From: Mansonella perstans
Taxonomy: Eukaryota; Nematoda; Chromadorea; Rhabditida; Onchocercidae
DNA length: 64,000 nucleotides
NCBI GenBank assembly: GCA_037074765.1
Contig: JBAMDO010000566.1
Location: 372,001-436,000 of the forward strand
Direction: 5' to 3'
Shown: piece after piece, positions 25,786 to 37,640 of the stretch
Numbering within the stretch: the first letter of the stretch is position 1
How the letters are laid out: each line of letters begins with the position of its first letter
Program-made: the position numbers and the translations under genes
The notes under the pieces: generated by a model
Database searches by the model: none
The model's input: the letters and a program-made list of their open reading frames with translations, nothing else
What the model was told of the DNA's origin: nothing

Positions 25786-28700
25786 ACGCAACTTATTCGA
25801 AGTGATATAACAAATATGTATGATATGATCATTTTTCTTGCTGAAAACCTACATTAACGAATGAACAATCACCAATCGTTTCATTCATTGAATTTTAAAA
25901 AATTTCTAAATATTTTTTGATTTAAGACTGATAGATTCCAAAAATATTCCTTGAACTATTCAGATTTAGTTCATATGTGTTTATGAATTATTATCAGCTA
26001 TGCTATGTTGAACTGTTCTTTTTAATCATTCTGCTAACGAAACTGCTTTTAAATGCTCAGGCGGTAAAATCTTCGTGGCATACTTCGGAAAACTTACAGA
26101 GATGTAAAAATGTGGCTGTTTTGATGATCCATTTTGTTACTCCTCATGTATCGTGATGTGATCATTTTCTCGGCTGGATTTAGTTTTGAGAAATTACAAC
26201 ACTGAAAATTATTTGTGAAGCGAAATATTCTTGTTTACATCAATTCATATATAGCCAATACTTATTATTTCAGGTATGGTGCTTGTAAATTCAAGCAACC
26301 GTCAATTGAATTAAACTGAATCTCAAATTCATATTTTCTCTATATTTTCATCCTTTTCTCTAATATATACCTACGTACACAGAAACATACGTACGCATAT
26401 TTGACGAGTCATTCATGACATATCCATGATTTGTTAATTGGTATGCTTTTATTGTTTTTGCAACAAGCTAGCGTTCAAAACTTTTGTATTTCTGCTGGTT
26501 GATTTGAAAAATTTTACCCATAAAAAGCAGTCTTTTTTCGATTCTCTTTTCTTTGAAGGTTCTGCGAAATTTACCAAGGTTGGATATTTCACTGTAAAAT
26601 TGAAGATCATAGGCTTGAGATATGGAATGATACGACCTTTAACCTTGTCTATTTATATGCATTTTTCTAAAGAAACGAAAGGAAATCGAATTTTAGTGAG
26701 CATGAGGTATTTGAAGACGACGTTATATGTCATATCTCAAATTTGTGGATGGCAAAGAATGCCGGTAAAGAATGAGTTTGACATAAAGCTGATTACCGTC
26801 GATGAAGTTATCATCCTTGTTTTATCATCAGAATGAAGAATCCATTGATAGCAATCGTTTTTTAATTTCCTTATGATATCTTGCCCTCAGTGAATGAATT
26901 GTGGTCTTAAAAATTTTTTGAAAACAATTTTATCACATTTTTAATTTAGTTTAATTATATGTGAAATTCGCTGTTAACTACATTTCTCATTTGTATTCCC
27001 TGACAATAGACCACTGGCATAACATTTATTAGCTTCTGTTTTTTTTTGAAATTTCGGGTAAATTCGAAACTTTCATAATCGATATTTTGTTCGTTATGAG
27101 ATACCTTTGGCTTTATTTAAATCTCTCTTTATTTGATTTCTTTGCGAAGTGCGATAGTGATAAGTTGTTTTGTTTATATGTTGAAATAACATATTTCAAG
27201 TTTTTATTCTGGATTTTGGCGTTTTGGTGAAATTATAGTGGAACTGAAAAAGCCGAAAAAGTTCTTTTCGTAGGATGCTGATGCAATGAATTTTGTGATA
27301 GCAAGCAAGTTCCAATTTCATTACGAAAAAGTATTTGAAAAGCTTCGAAATATAGCATAGAATTATTTGTAATTCCAAAATTTGACTTCCAGTAGTCCAT
27401 TATTGCTTCACTGAATGGCCAGCCGTCCATATGACTCATAATTTCATTAGTTTTCTGATTTGACGAAACTATTAAGTGCGAAAAACAATGAGAGTATAGG
27501 CTTTCTAGATGGAATTATCTCTTCGTTAGTTCTTTTTTGAGATTTTTCATCGCAAGTTTGAAATGCTTGTCCACTTTTTTTAGGAAATTTCTTCAGGATT
27601 CATTTTGTATTCTTTGGACATTGCTATTGTTTTAATAATAGCTATCAGAAGTTCCCTTCTTTTGTTGTAATTTATACAATCATCAATTTGTGTGTGATTT
27701 TATCTGACACGTTCCACTTGTCAATATATTTACAAAAGTTTACATATTAAAGCTGTGAACATATACTTATCTTCAACATTTCTAATTTGCATTTTTAATT
27801 AGTGCTTATTTTTCATCAGAAGGAATAAAAGAATAAGAAAATATATTATACCTAATGAATGGAAATTTGCATGATCGAAGAGAATTATTACATCTGAACG
27901 CACTGAATATCTATTCACTGTAAAACAATTACGAGCTCTACTTTGCTAAAATTCATCTAATGCAAATTTAAAAAATTTACTTTTCGAGCATATTTTCAAG
28001 TGATTGGTGTAGAAATCTTGAATTTCTTTGAACAATTACAAATATCTTATGAACATATGCTTTAGTAAAATCTGACAATTCCCATCTGTCATAAAGAGAA
28101 AAGTGAGAAAATATCGGATGTTCGCTGATAATTTCGATTAGTACTTTTCAGTTAACACTTTCAGATTAACACTGCAACACTTTGATGTAATGTTGATAAA
28201 GTTGTTGAAGCACAAGAAGTTATCAGTGCCAATGGATTTAGATTATCATACATTTTGCACAATTTGTCAAAAATATTAATGTGAACAGTAAACGACAAGC
28301 GTTCACAAATTTTATTTATCCGGCAATTCTGGATCGCATAATTGTTCATGAAACCGGTTTATATTCTCACATTTTCCGTACACAGTTTTTTAAAAGCCAA
28401 TCAATGGATTAAACGAAATGAGATAGTTAGTATCATGAAGCTGTTCAGGCTATTTCGAGAATCGTTGCCTAACTATAATTGCTGCAGTAGCTATGGTAGT
28501 GGCAAGTGGTATCATAATAATATGATGAACGAACACCGCAATATTCATTTAGTGTAGCCGAAAGATCTTTTTATATTATGGCAGATATCTAAAAGATTTC
28601 TTTTCCTTCTTAAAATAGATCTATGCAAAATTTCATCCAATATATTCAGTAAAAACGCAATTATCCTAAAGAATATAAGTAACATTATGCGTACCGAACA

Positions 28701-29200
28701 ATGTTTCAGATTTGGTAGATGTGTTGCGATTTAGTGTCAGCGAAACGAATTATACTACTATAATAAAAAAATGCATTAAAGAAGACAAAATTTTGCGATT
28801 ATTATTTTCTGAATTTGTTCACATAAATAAAAGTTTTTTGAATGTCGCCAATATCATTTGCTATCCTTTAGGTTAGCTTATTTCAATATCACTTTATCCA
28901 AATTGCAAATTCATATTCCAGGAAATTCCAGTTGTGAACTGAAATTTCAGCAACAAATTGCACCAATTGACCGTAGAATGCTACTGAAATAATGCAATAC
29001 TCTGTATATTAATCAATTACCTATCTAACTTTTAAAACTCTTCAAGTTTGCGCACAAACTTGAATTATTTTCTAATGTTAATAAAAAGAAGAAATTCCAG
29101 ATCTAATTTTGATTATCAATGATGCATGAAATTTTTATTTGACTATGAAATTATTTTCATTCTTTATGGTTAAAAAATTTTGGTGGAATATTTGGCGAAA

Positions 29201-29372
29201 CTTTAAAAATTCTAAAAAAATGAAATATAATTGTAAAAATAATTTCCAGCAAGATTTCGATGGAAAAACAAAAAATATTGCTGAATTATATTCTGAAAAC
29301 TAATTCTGGAAAAAAAATCAAAATCTGGAAATTAATTTTACAATTATATTTCATTTTTTAGAGTTTTTAAAG
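29201..29372. repeat. Foldback element with about 48-bp imperfect terminal arms
   Basis: Arm 29201-29249 (CTTTAAAAATTCTAAAAA...AATTTCCAG) is nearly the reverse complement of arm 29325-29372 (CTGGAAATTAATTTTAC...TTTTTAAAG), with only a few mismatches and a 75-base centre. There is no coding capacity. The structure resembles a small non-autonomous inverted-repeat element, or a degenerate hairpin. Confidence 0.6.
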
Positions 29373-29504
29373 GTAGATTTATGTGAAAGAAAATGAATTT
29401 AAGGATTTATTGCACTCATTTTAGTACCATTCATTTCAAGATAACCAAAATCTTTATCAATTGGATTTGATCAAAAAAATTGATTGCTTGACCTAAAACT
29501 ACAC

Positions 29505-29661
29505 CCAATAAATAAAATGATTCAATATGGCATTGTGGTTCGGCAAATTCCAAAGCTTAATGTGTGTCATAACATGTTCATTTTGATGCTATATGACAAC
29601 AAAATGAATTGGAATTGTATAGAATGACTAAAGTGCCATACTGAATCATTTTATTTATTGG
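29505..29661. mobile_element. MITE-like foldback element, 28-bp terminal inverted repeats
   Basis: The left end (29505-29532, beginning CCAATAAATAAAATGATTCA) and the right end (29634-29661, ending TGAATCATTTTATTTATTGG) are reverse complements over 28 bases with one mismatch. The same 4-base string ACAC flanks both outer ends (29501-29504 and 29662-29665) and could be a target-site duplication. The 101-base interior has a smaller inverted repeat (TTCATTTTG/CAAAATGAA) and no reading frame. Confidence 0.55.
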
Positions 29662-29986
29662 ACACTGTTGATATCATTCATACCTTTATAGGTGTGGAAT
29701 AAATCCATAACTCCAATATTATCAATATGTTATGTGTGCTAATGCATGCAATCAGTGTTTGAGGACGACGGTTTCTTTTTTTCTATGAGAGGTTGCGATA
29801 AGTATAATGGTGCCCTTTAATTAAGCTCTTTCTCAAGTCACTTTAATTAATAATAAGCTAATTTGCAAGGAACGAGAAATTTCAATAACAGTATGTTAAC
29901 TTCATTTCTACATATTTCAATATGGTAACTAGTCTATTATATGCTTAATTAACAGAGACTAAGTTGAAACTTAAGCATAGTCAACA

Positions 29987-30026
29987 TTTGGAGGTAAACA
30001 TTTATCTTTGGAGGTAAACATTTATC
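29987..30026. repeat. 20-bp unit in two perfect tandem copies
   Basis: TTTGGAGGTAAACATTTATC occurs twice head to tail with no spacer, which suggests a recent replication-slippage duplication in non-coding DNA. Confidence 0.85.
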
Positions 30027-31049
30027 AAAATGGTCAAATTTGTGTCTCTTTTTAAGCTTTCCACAATTTTCAATTCTATTCATTTGTTAGATAACATATC
30101 AATTCAACATTTATTTATTGAGACTTGAAACATTATAAAAAACTATAAAAAACGACCAAAATTATCAAATTGATAACAAACTCTTATCAGTGCTTATTGG
30201 AGTTTATCACTGACCCATATATCATGACATTACTTATTTATTTTTGATAAGCCATCGAGTAAAACTAAAATAGGCCAGCAATTATTAGCAGCACAAGCAG
30301 TCTTTCGAAGATATATTCTATATAAGATTCCCACACCGTAATCAAATGTTATTTTTTTTACGAGTTAAGAAATCTTTTAAAATTAATTCATTCTTATTTG
30401 GTGAATATTAGTCAATGGAAATAAAAGGAAAAGTTTCGTGAATTCGAAAAGAACATAAAATTGTTTGATAGCTAATTGTTTGAACTAAATTGCTGTCACA
30501 CCGACTTTCTTAATGAAAAAACAAAATTTTATTTTCTGAACGACTTATTTCATTTTCTGATAAAAGACTGACATGCATTTCAATGAAAGTACATCAGAGA
30601 GGAATTCTCATTTATGCTCCCAATTAATTAACTTGGTGAAACTCACTTTCCACTTACAGATTTCCTTACTTTAAATATATTTGCAAATAAAGCATTTGTT
30701 GTTGTCATGGTGTTGATAATTCCCAAAGGAAATATATGTCATAAAAAGGTGTATACATATCAACTATGCTTTGTTTCTTCATCAAATTCATTTAGCATCA
30801 CAATGCTTGTCAAGTCGTTTTAGAATCCTCACGATTACCGTTTCCTTCCTTTTATAAGAAATGAAATGAACCGTAAATTTGTCAAGTTCCTCTTCATCTT
30901 CCGATAAATATATTTAGATATTAAATCAATTATTATTAAAATATCTTGATTAATGTACATTGTTAGATTTTCATTCCTAAACAAAAATGTTCAGTGAATC
31001 CCGGAAGTTTGGCATTGTATCGGTAATGCCAATAACATATTATGTAAAT

Positions 31050-31143
31050 CACTGTGTGTGTGCCTGTGTGTGTGTGTGTGTGCGTGTATATGTATGTGTG
31101 TGTGTGTGTGTGTGTATGTGTGTGTGTGTATGTGTGTGTATGT
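31050..31143. repeat. TG microsatellite with TATG interruptions
   Basis: A long GTGTGT run is broken by TATG and GCGTG units. It produces spurious Cys-Val frames on the plus strand and Thr-His frames on the minus strand. Confidence 0.9.
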
Positions 31144-31966
31144 ACAGAAACAATTTTACTTTTATCTGATTTGAAAATCTTTACAATACCTACAACTATC
31201 TCCAAATTGTGCGCTCATTTATGTCATTTATGTTATTTGTAGGACAAATCTCTTGGTATTGACAACTGTGGTGACGCATTATTCACCTGATTTCGGATAT
31301 ATCATATAACTATTTTAGAAAAGAAAAATTCCTAAATTCCTGTTATCTGCAGGTACTTGAAGTAAATAAACAATTTTGTTGCCACTATTTTTTGTTTTTT
31401 AATTTCATATTAAAAAAAGGATTTAAACATTTTGTTTTTATTTAAATTTAACTTTGTTTATATTTGAAATACTTAAAAGTAACTTTTTGAGATTAAAGTA
31501 ATCATACTGCTAACTCAGCATACAGTGATACTGTATGTTGCTCAAATTAATTAGACATTCACTCGTTTGTTTTTTAAATTAAATTTATAACACTCAAATA
31601 TTACGATTTTCAATAAATAGAATTTTGAAATGGCAAAAGACAAAAGATAAAATGCAAGAGTAATTTGCAAGAAAAATTTTTTATAAGTTATAATTTGACA
31701 TAGATAATTTTACAATTCAGTGAAGCAATTTATCTGCCAATTTCCATAATTTACCTTAAAAGATCTTAAAATTCCATAATTCATCTTAAACTTTTAATTT
31801 TAAAGTATTTAATTTCACAACTTCTCTTTAAAATTTAATTTAAAAGTATTTAAGTTTACTTTTAAAGAAAGTTATGGAAATAAAAGAAATTCGATCATGA
31901 TATTAACTGGCTCTAATGTCATCGTATTAATATTCCAAATGGAAACAATCATCTCCAAAAAGGAAG

Positions 31967-31998
31967 CTCGAGGATATAAAAACTCGAGGATATAAAAA
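31967..31998. repeat. 16-bp tandem duplication
   Basis: CTCGAGGATATAAAAA is present twice head to tail, exactly repeated. Confidence 0.85.
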
Positions 31999-34194
31999 CT
32001 GATTATAAAATTTATTTCATGTTTATTCAGATTCGTTCAACAAATCAACTTTATTTCTCCTGAAATCGCTTCCTGATAACTTCATAGAATATTTCAATTC
32101 AAATCTATGTGATTAAGACTATCCTTAATCTATTCAAATTTAAGATGCCACAATGGCGAATGTTTCCTGAAATGATCAAACAATTCTAAAATAAAATCCA
32201 ACTTTAAGTTCTATTCGAGCAATTAGCAAATAATTAAATTACATACATAAATATTGGTATACATGAAATATATATTAATGTACTTGAAAAATGAATGAAT
32301 AACATACGATTATTTGCATATTCAGATGCAACATATGCACATGCAGACATATGCATACTGAAAGACATACATGCAGACATATTCATTCTTTCCTGATGCT
32401 GAAATTCTGATAAGGTTCATTTCACTTTTCTCAAATGATTTAAATTCCTTGCTTCAACAACAGATTTATTCGTTGTTCAATCTGTTTAAAGCAATACAAT
32501 TATCTTATCAACATTCCTTTCAAATTATCACATTTATTTGCATTTTTACATTCTGAAGGAATTTCAATGATCAGAAAATAACAGTGAAATTGTTCGATCA
32601 TTTTTTATCAATAATTTGAATTCTTTACTCTATTACAAATAACATCATTATTCATTTCTAATTTTGAATTTCAAACTTTTCGTGATACTATATTTTTTTA
32701 TCACTTTTCATATATTTGATTTCTTTTAGTGATCAAATATGATTAAATGATCCTTTGGATTGATACTTAAAAGTGTATTATTGTTGAAGAGTTGAATAGT
32801 ACTTATGAATATATTTCTATTAATTTCCGAAATTTAGCTTTAAATGATTACCTTTTGAATAAATTTGAAAAGATTGAATAATTTCAGCAATCATTATTTA
32901 AATACTATCATTGATTTGATGTGAAAATTAAATATTATCAATACTTGAAAATACAAAGTTTGTTTGCAATTGTTAATGTTTAAACAAAGTGCCACTGTTA
33001 GTAAGACTTGGCGATTTGTTTGTAAATTTATTTTTAAAAAAGACTATTCTCTATTGTGTCAGCAAAATTTGTTTTGAAACTTAAAAAAAGAAATTTGATG
33101 ATGAGAAATTGGATTCCAGTCAATGTCTTTTTCTTATACATTTTTAAATGCAATTAACAATTATTGCGATTTCATAAATTTTAGTTTTCCAGTTAGATAA
33201 AAATTTACAATTTTTCATTCTAATCGATGAAATTTCCCAACTTCTTATGACATCATTTATCGGGCAGAAAAAAAACACCAAAGGATAGATTTGTGTGGGA
33301 TATGGGTACTGCAATATCCATTTGTTCACTTAACTCACAAGCTTATCATTTTTTAAACAATACTCTCTGAGCTATTTTATATATTGATAAATTTGCTTAA
33401 TATCCACAAAGAAGAATACTAATGTAAAAACGCTAGAAGAAGCGGCAAAAGTCATAACATCTCCAATTAACAATTGATTTTCGTAAATGCTGTTTGAAAT
33501 TACATAAACCGTAGATAATTTTATCTAAACATTACTATTTTATTGTGCACTGTGGGAAATTGGATCAACTTAAACTAATGTGATAAAATAGATGAAGGAT
33601 GTGATGAGATATGATAACGGGCGTTCAACAAACTGCTTTCCATTATTCTAATGACGATGGTATCATGAATATTGCTGTCCCGATCACAATAATACTGTCA
33701 CTGCTTTAGTTTATGATAAGGAAGAGTTAAATTGATATGTAGTGTTTTGATAAGTTTCCCATTTCATATTTCTTTTAAATGTTTAAATAATAATATAACA
33801 AAAGAATTCGTAGAGCTAAAAAAAGGAAAGAAATTTCGAGACAAATTGGGTCATCATGTAAGTCCATCTCCGTTACATATCAGGTCGAAGTTTATGCGAT
33901 TGCACTGAACAACCAGTTGAAAAAAAAGAAAAAAAACATTGAAAGAGCTGAACATTTTTGACTTTATATTAGTTTTCGGCAATTTATAATGTTTTGCTTG
34001 CATTTTTTTAGGAAAACGAATAATAGTTATTAGACGTGCGCAAATATTTTAATGAATCCTATTCATCGATCAATCTCTCTAAGTAATTGAAATTGAATTT
34101 CATTTTTACGTAAATTTGTTCAATTCATTTTTGTCATCGTCTTTAGTTACAAGGATGAAATGTTAAAAAACAATAGATACACCATATCCAGGAT

Positions 34195-34226
34195 ATACAA
34201 GATGATTTGTTGGTATCATCTTGTAT
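34195..34226. repeat. Perfect 12-bp inverted repeat with 8-base loop
   Basis: ATACAAGATGAT and ATCATCTTGTAT are exact reverse complements around TTGTTGGT. No adjoining gene explains it. Confidence 0.65.
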
Positions 34227-34430
34227 TTTATTAGCTTAATTCTTGTAATAACAATGTGAAACATCTGTGCTATTCGACTTCTGTTGAAAAACTTTTACTT
34301 CCAATGTCCGCAAATAAAATTTATACATTGTTTGGTGTAATTACTTTTCTTGGAATATCTTCTTCCTCTTCTTTCTAACCTTTGTAAAAGTATAAATTAT
34401 GTTAATAATTGCTTGAAGATTATAATAAAT

Positions 34431-34437
34431 TCTTTTC

Positions 34438-34471
<34 letters not shown>
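34431..34471. repeat. TC microsatellite
   Basis: A TCTTTTCTTC lead-in is followed by a pure TC dinucleotide run in gene-free DNA. Confidence 0.85.
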
Positions 34472-35037
34472 AAATCCCTGTGGCAGCAGGTAGCAATTTT
34501 TGAATAATTCATTGGTTCCATCTTTTTTACAAGATCTATAACTCTTTCTTTTTTTTAAAGGTATAATTATAAATTTCTACTATTTCATAGCAAAATTTGA
34601 AAGAATAAAAGATCGGCAAAACACCCACAATTTTCAAATTATTTTCCATTTTTTTCCTCAAAAGTTTCATAAGAACTATTTGTCATTAGACTCTTGTGGC
34701 CTCACAATCTTTCACTGCTACATTTTGTTATCGTATCAATATCGTAGTACTCGAAATATTTTCTGCTTGATGGAATGCTCCTTTAAAGTAATTTTTGTTC
34801 AAATTTCGATTTTTGGAAGTTTTAAAAAATAGGTCAGATGATAAGAGCGGTGATTGAGCACTGGACCTCCAGTTTACTTATTTTATTTTACTGATTACTA
34901 GTGTATAACTTATAACCAATGGCTAGTAATATCGAATATTGGTAAACTGGATATTTCTGAAGTTGTTCCATTAATATTTCCTCTGCTAATTGAAAAATTC
35001 CAAAAAGAAGTTTTTCAAACTTTTTTAATTAGTCAGT

Positions 35038-35200
35038 TTTGATTTATTCTTAATGGTCAATAAAGTTATATTTTATTTAACTGGCCTTATCTGATTTATT
35101 CTTAATGGCCAATAAATGACTTACAGCTAATGGCCAATAAATGTGCTATTTCTTATCTTATACTTAATGATCAATAAATTGGCTATTTCTTGATTTAAAT
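35038..35200. repeat. Diverged tandem repeat, core CTTAATGGCCAATAAAT
   Basis: Four imperfect copies of a TGATTTATTCTTAATGGCCAATAAA-like unit are visible: TTAATGGTCAATAAA, TTAATGGCCAATAAA, CTAATGGCCAATAAA and TTAATGATCAATAAA. Spacers vary. This is an old local tandem expansion. Confidence 0.6.
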
Positions 35201-37049
35201 AATGGCTCTTCCGTTAATTCTTGCAAAAGCATAGCTATGACGCTATTTGCCAAATGTTTTATTTATTCATGCCAAATAATAAATTCTGAATATATTCTTT
35301 CAAAATAATTGGATTACCTTAGAAGTTTATGCTAATAATTTGAAAAACGAATTGTTTCAACATTGCAAATCTCTTCCAGAGTTACTCCCTGCTTCTTTGA
35401 TCAATCATTTCGTTAAGCTTTGAAGAGATGACAGTTCATTCCAAACTTTCTTTCACTGGATAAATTTATTGAATTTTTGGAAAATTCCAAAATTCCAGCA
35501 GAATAACATTTCTTTTCTTGCAAGAATATATAACTGTCAAGTTCAATGAACAACTGTTGACTGCTTTTGATTAAATAGGTAAGCAATGGAAAATAACTCT
35601 CCTCGTTCTTTATCAGATATTATTATTTCATAATTATTCCTGATCATTTCATTGAAAAATCTGTTTTATATCTGGTCATGGTAATACAGCTGTCCTTTGT
35701 CCTTTGTTATGCGTTAAATCCTTTTCTTTCATCCATTTAAGCGATTTGATACTTCGGCTACTAGAGAGATCTATGTTATCAGTGATTTTCCAGACATCTA
35801 TTCACTTCATCCAGGAATACATATGGGTTTTTAGAGAATCATACATAAATTAAATTTACCAAATGAATCATTTTTTTAAATGGATGACTTTGATTAATGC
35901 TTTGGTGATATATTTTGATACCGCTTAATTACTGTGAATTATCCCATTTCAATATTTTACAAATAAATTTTTTTAAAACTTTGACTTTCCTTACCAAACT
36001 ATTTACTTAATTTGATCGGAATCTTCTTTGTCAGAAATTGCTTTTTCAATTAGTCCGATATAATAACTTATTGACCTTTTGCTCAATTAAAATGACAATG
36101 AATCATAATGCAAGTAATGTTAGGTAAATATAAACCAACGAGAAGTTGATTACATTCAAATAAGGGCAAATACATTTTGCAAACATTTTTGCGCCCTCCA
36201 TTTTTATTTGAACATTTCAAAGTAATCGAAAGTTTCGCCTTGAAAATTTAACTTTAGCATTTTGATTTTTAGACATTAAATAGGCGAAATTTCATTGAAG
36301 AATGATTTTTTACTTCCATTTATGTAGCAATCATTCACTTTCTCCTTCACGACCTACCTTAGAAATATTAGAGAGAAATTTCTCCATATTTTGTTACCTT
36401 GAAAAACAATTGATTTCAAGTTCATATGCAAAATTGTACTTCAGATAATTTCAATTATTTTGCTTAAGGTGATATCATATTTTGATAAGCATTACTGTTT
36501 GAATTTACATTTTTTTTCGTTCAAAGTCCGAGATATTATCATTTAAAAATTACATTTGATAATTTAGGATGATGTTGAGGTGAGTGTCTATAATGTTGTT
36601 TTTAAAAATTATGATTTATTCAAATGAGTAGTGAAATATAATTTCTTGCAAAAGCTTGAAACGATTCTATTTTAATGGCATTTCAATAGTCTTGATCAAA
36701 TCTAATAATACCTAAAAACATTTGAACTACTAATTTGAAAGATTTCTAAAAATTGAAAGATTCTAAATTAATTATCATAATACATTATTTAATTTTAAAA
36801 ATGATTTTTCTTATTATCTCAGTTAATTTCAAAAAAAGATTCAAAAAATAAATGAAATTTCAATTTAGTTAAACTATTCAGATTAAATATGTGAAAAATG
36901 TTAAGAGAAAGCTGCGGACATCTCGAATGATCTGCAATAATCAGATGGAGCATTAAATACTGCTGTTACAAATAATTATGTATCATGTATCATAGATCAT
37001 ATCGTGACATAATTGAGTTAAATCGAAGTATTCAATAAAAAAACTCGAT

Positions 37050-37265
37050 ATGTGTGCGAGCTATGAAATAATCGAGGAAAAATAAAGGTGTTGCTCCTTG
37101 TGCAAATAAGTCATTTGCACCTATCGTAACTAGATCTATGCCTATAGTATCATGTTTGTTTACTTCTTGAGCTATTAACAGCTTTGTACTCACTCCATCA
37201 GTTGAAGAAACGAGTACTGGATGTTCATATTTTCTATTCAACACAACGAAATCGAAAATTGCGGA
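37050..37265 (-). pseudogene. purM: Bacterial purM fragment (probable Wolbachia-derived)
   Basis: PurM (phosphoribosylformylglycinamidine cyclo-ligase) acts in bacterial purine synthesis. On the minus strand this segment reads [15 protein letters not shown], then [20 protein letters not shown] and [20 protein letters not shown], ending FFLDYFIA before the frame runs out. This covers the N-terminal part of the enzyme, including the conserved nucleotide-binding signature. The usual GVGTK glycine is replaced by serine. The piece carries about 70 of the family's roughly 340 residues, has no start or stop of its own, and lies in nematode intergenic DNA. Nematode nuclear genomes carry PurM only within multifunctional proteins of different sequence, so bacterial origin is likely. 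The Wolbachia source is inferred from the filarial context. Confidence 0.82.
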
Positions 37266-37274
37266 AAATGATCA

Positions 37275-37426
37275 TTCCGAACATTATTAGAGAAATAAAA
37301 GCGATATGTCCAAACGAGCAGCTAGTAGATGGCAACACTGCCTGCAAAAGAAGCTGCTGAAGCATTGATTGACGCAGGTGTTGATGCAGTTAAGGTTGGA
37401 TCAATCTGCACAATTAGGATAGCTAC
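37275..37426 (+). pseudogene. guaB: Bacterial guaB (IMP dehydrogenase) fragment, frameshifted
   Basis: GuaB oxidises IMP to XMP in guanine nucleotide synthesis. The plus strand first reads IIREIKAICPNEQLVDGNTA (about 37283-37342), then shifts frame and continues as PAKEAAEALIDAGVDAVKVG followed by SICTIRI. This matches the central barrel region ending in the catalytic-cysteine loop. The family motif GIGPGSICTTR is shortened to GSICTIR, so the residues between the two glycines are missing. Frameshift plus deletion in about 50 codons of a roughly 490-residue enzyme mark a decayed copy. It lies next to the purM piece in opposite orientation. Confidence 0.8.
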
Positions 37427-37640
37427 CCTCGATGTTTTCGCTATTATCCATTGTCCAAACTGTAGGGTCTTTACCATCAAGTATTTTACTGTTTCTATTT
37501 ATTGCCCAGATCAATGAATTTGTAAATTGAGAGTTAAAAAGTGCCGGTAAATTAGCAACAAGGCTCTGAATATTATTCTCTAGCACTTCTGAATATTCTC
37601 TCATAGTTTGAATTTGATTCTGTAATCCCCACTTAAAACA
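37401..37640 (-). pseudogene. Unidentified bacterial-like reading-frame fragment
   Basis: The minus strand is open for about 75 codons, reading through FKWGLQNQIQTMREYSEVLE, NNIQSLVANLPALFNSQFTN, SLIWAINRNSKILDGKDPTV and WTMDNSENIEGSYP. Composition is balanced and unlike the AT-rich flanks. Its end overlaps the 3' limit of the guaB piece. I do not recognise the family. Position and composition suggest it arrived with the neighbouring bacterial fragments, possibly joined to them by rearrangement before or during insertion. It could instead be an unrelated host remnant. Confidence 0.5.

Noticed and set aside
30963..31242. Three overlapping frames of repeating Cys-Val or Thr-His
   Set aside because: They are read-through of the TG microsatellite in different frames.
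34835..34900. Possible tRNA-like string (GATAAGAGCGGTGATTGAGC)
   Set aside because: No acceptor stem, T-arm consensus or closed cloverleaf could be formed around it.
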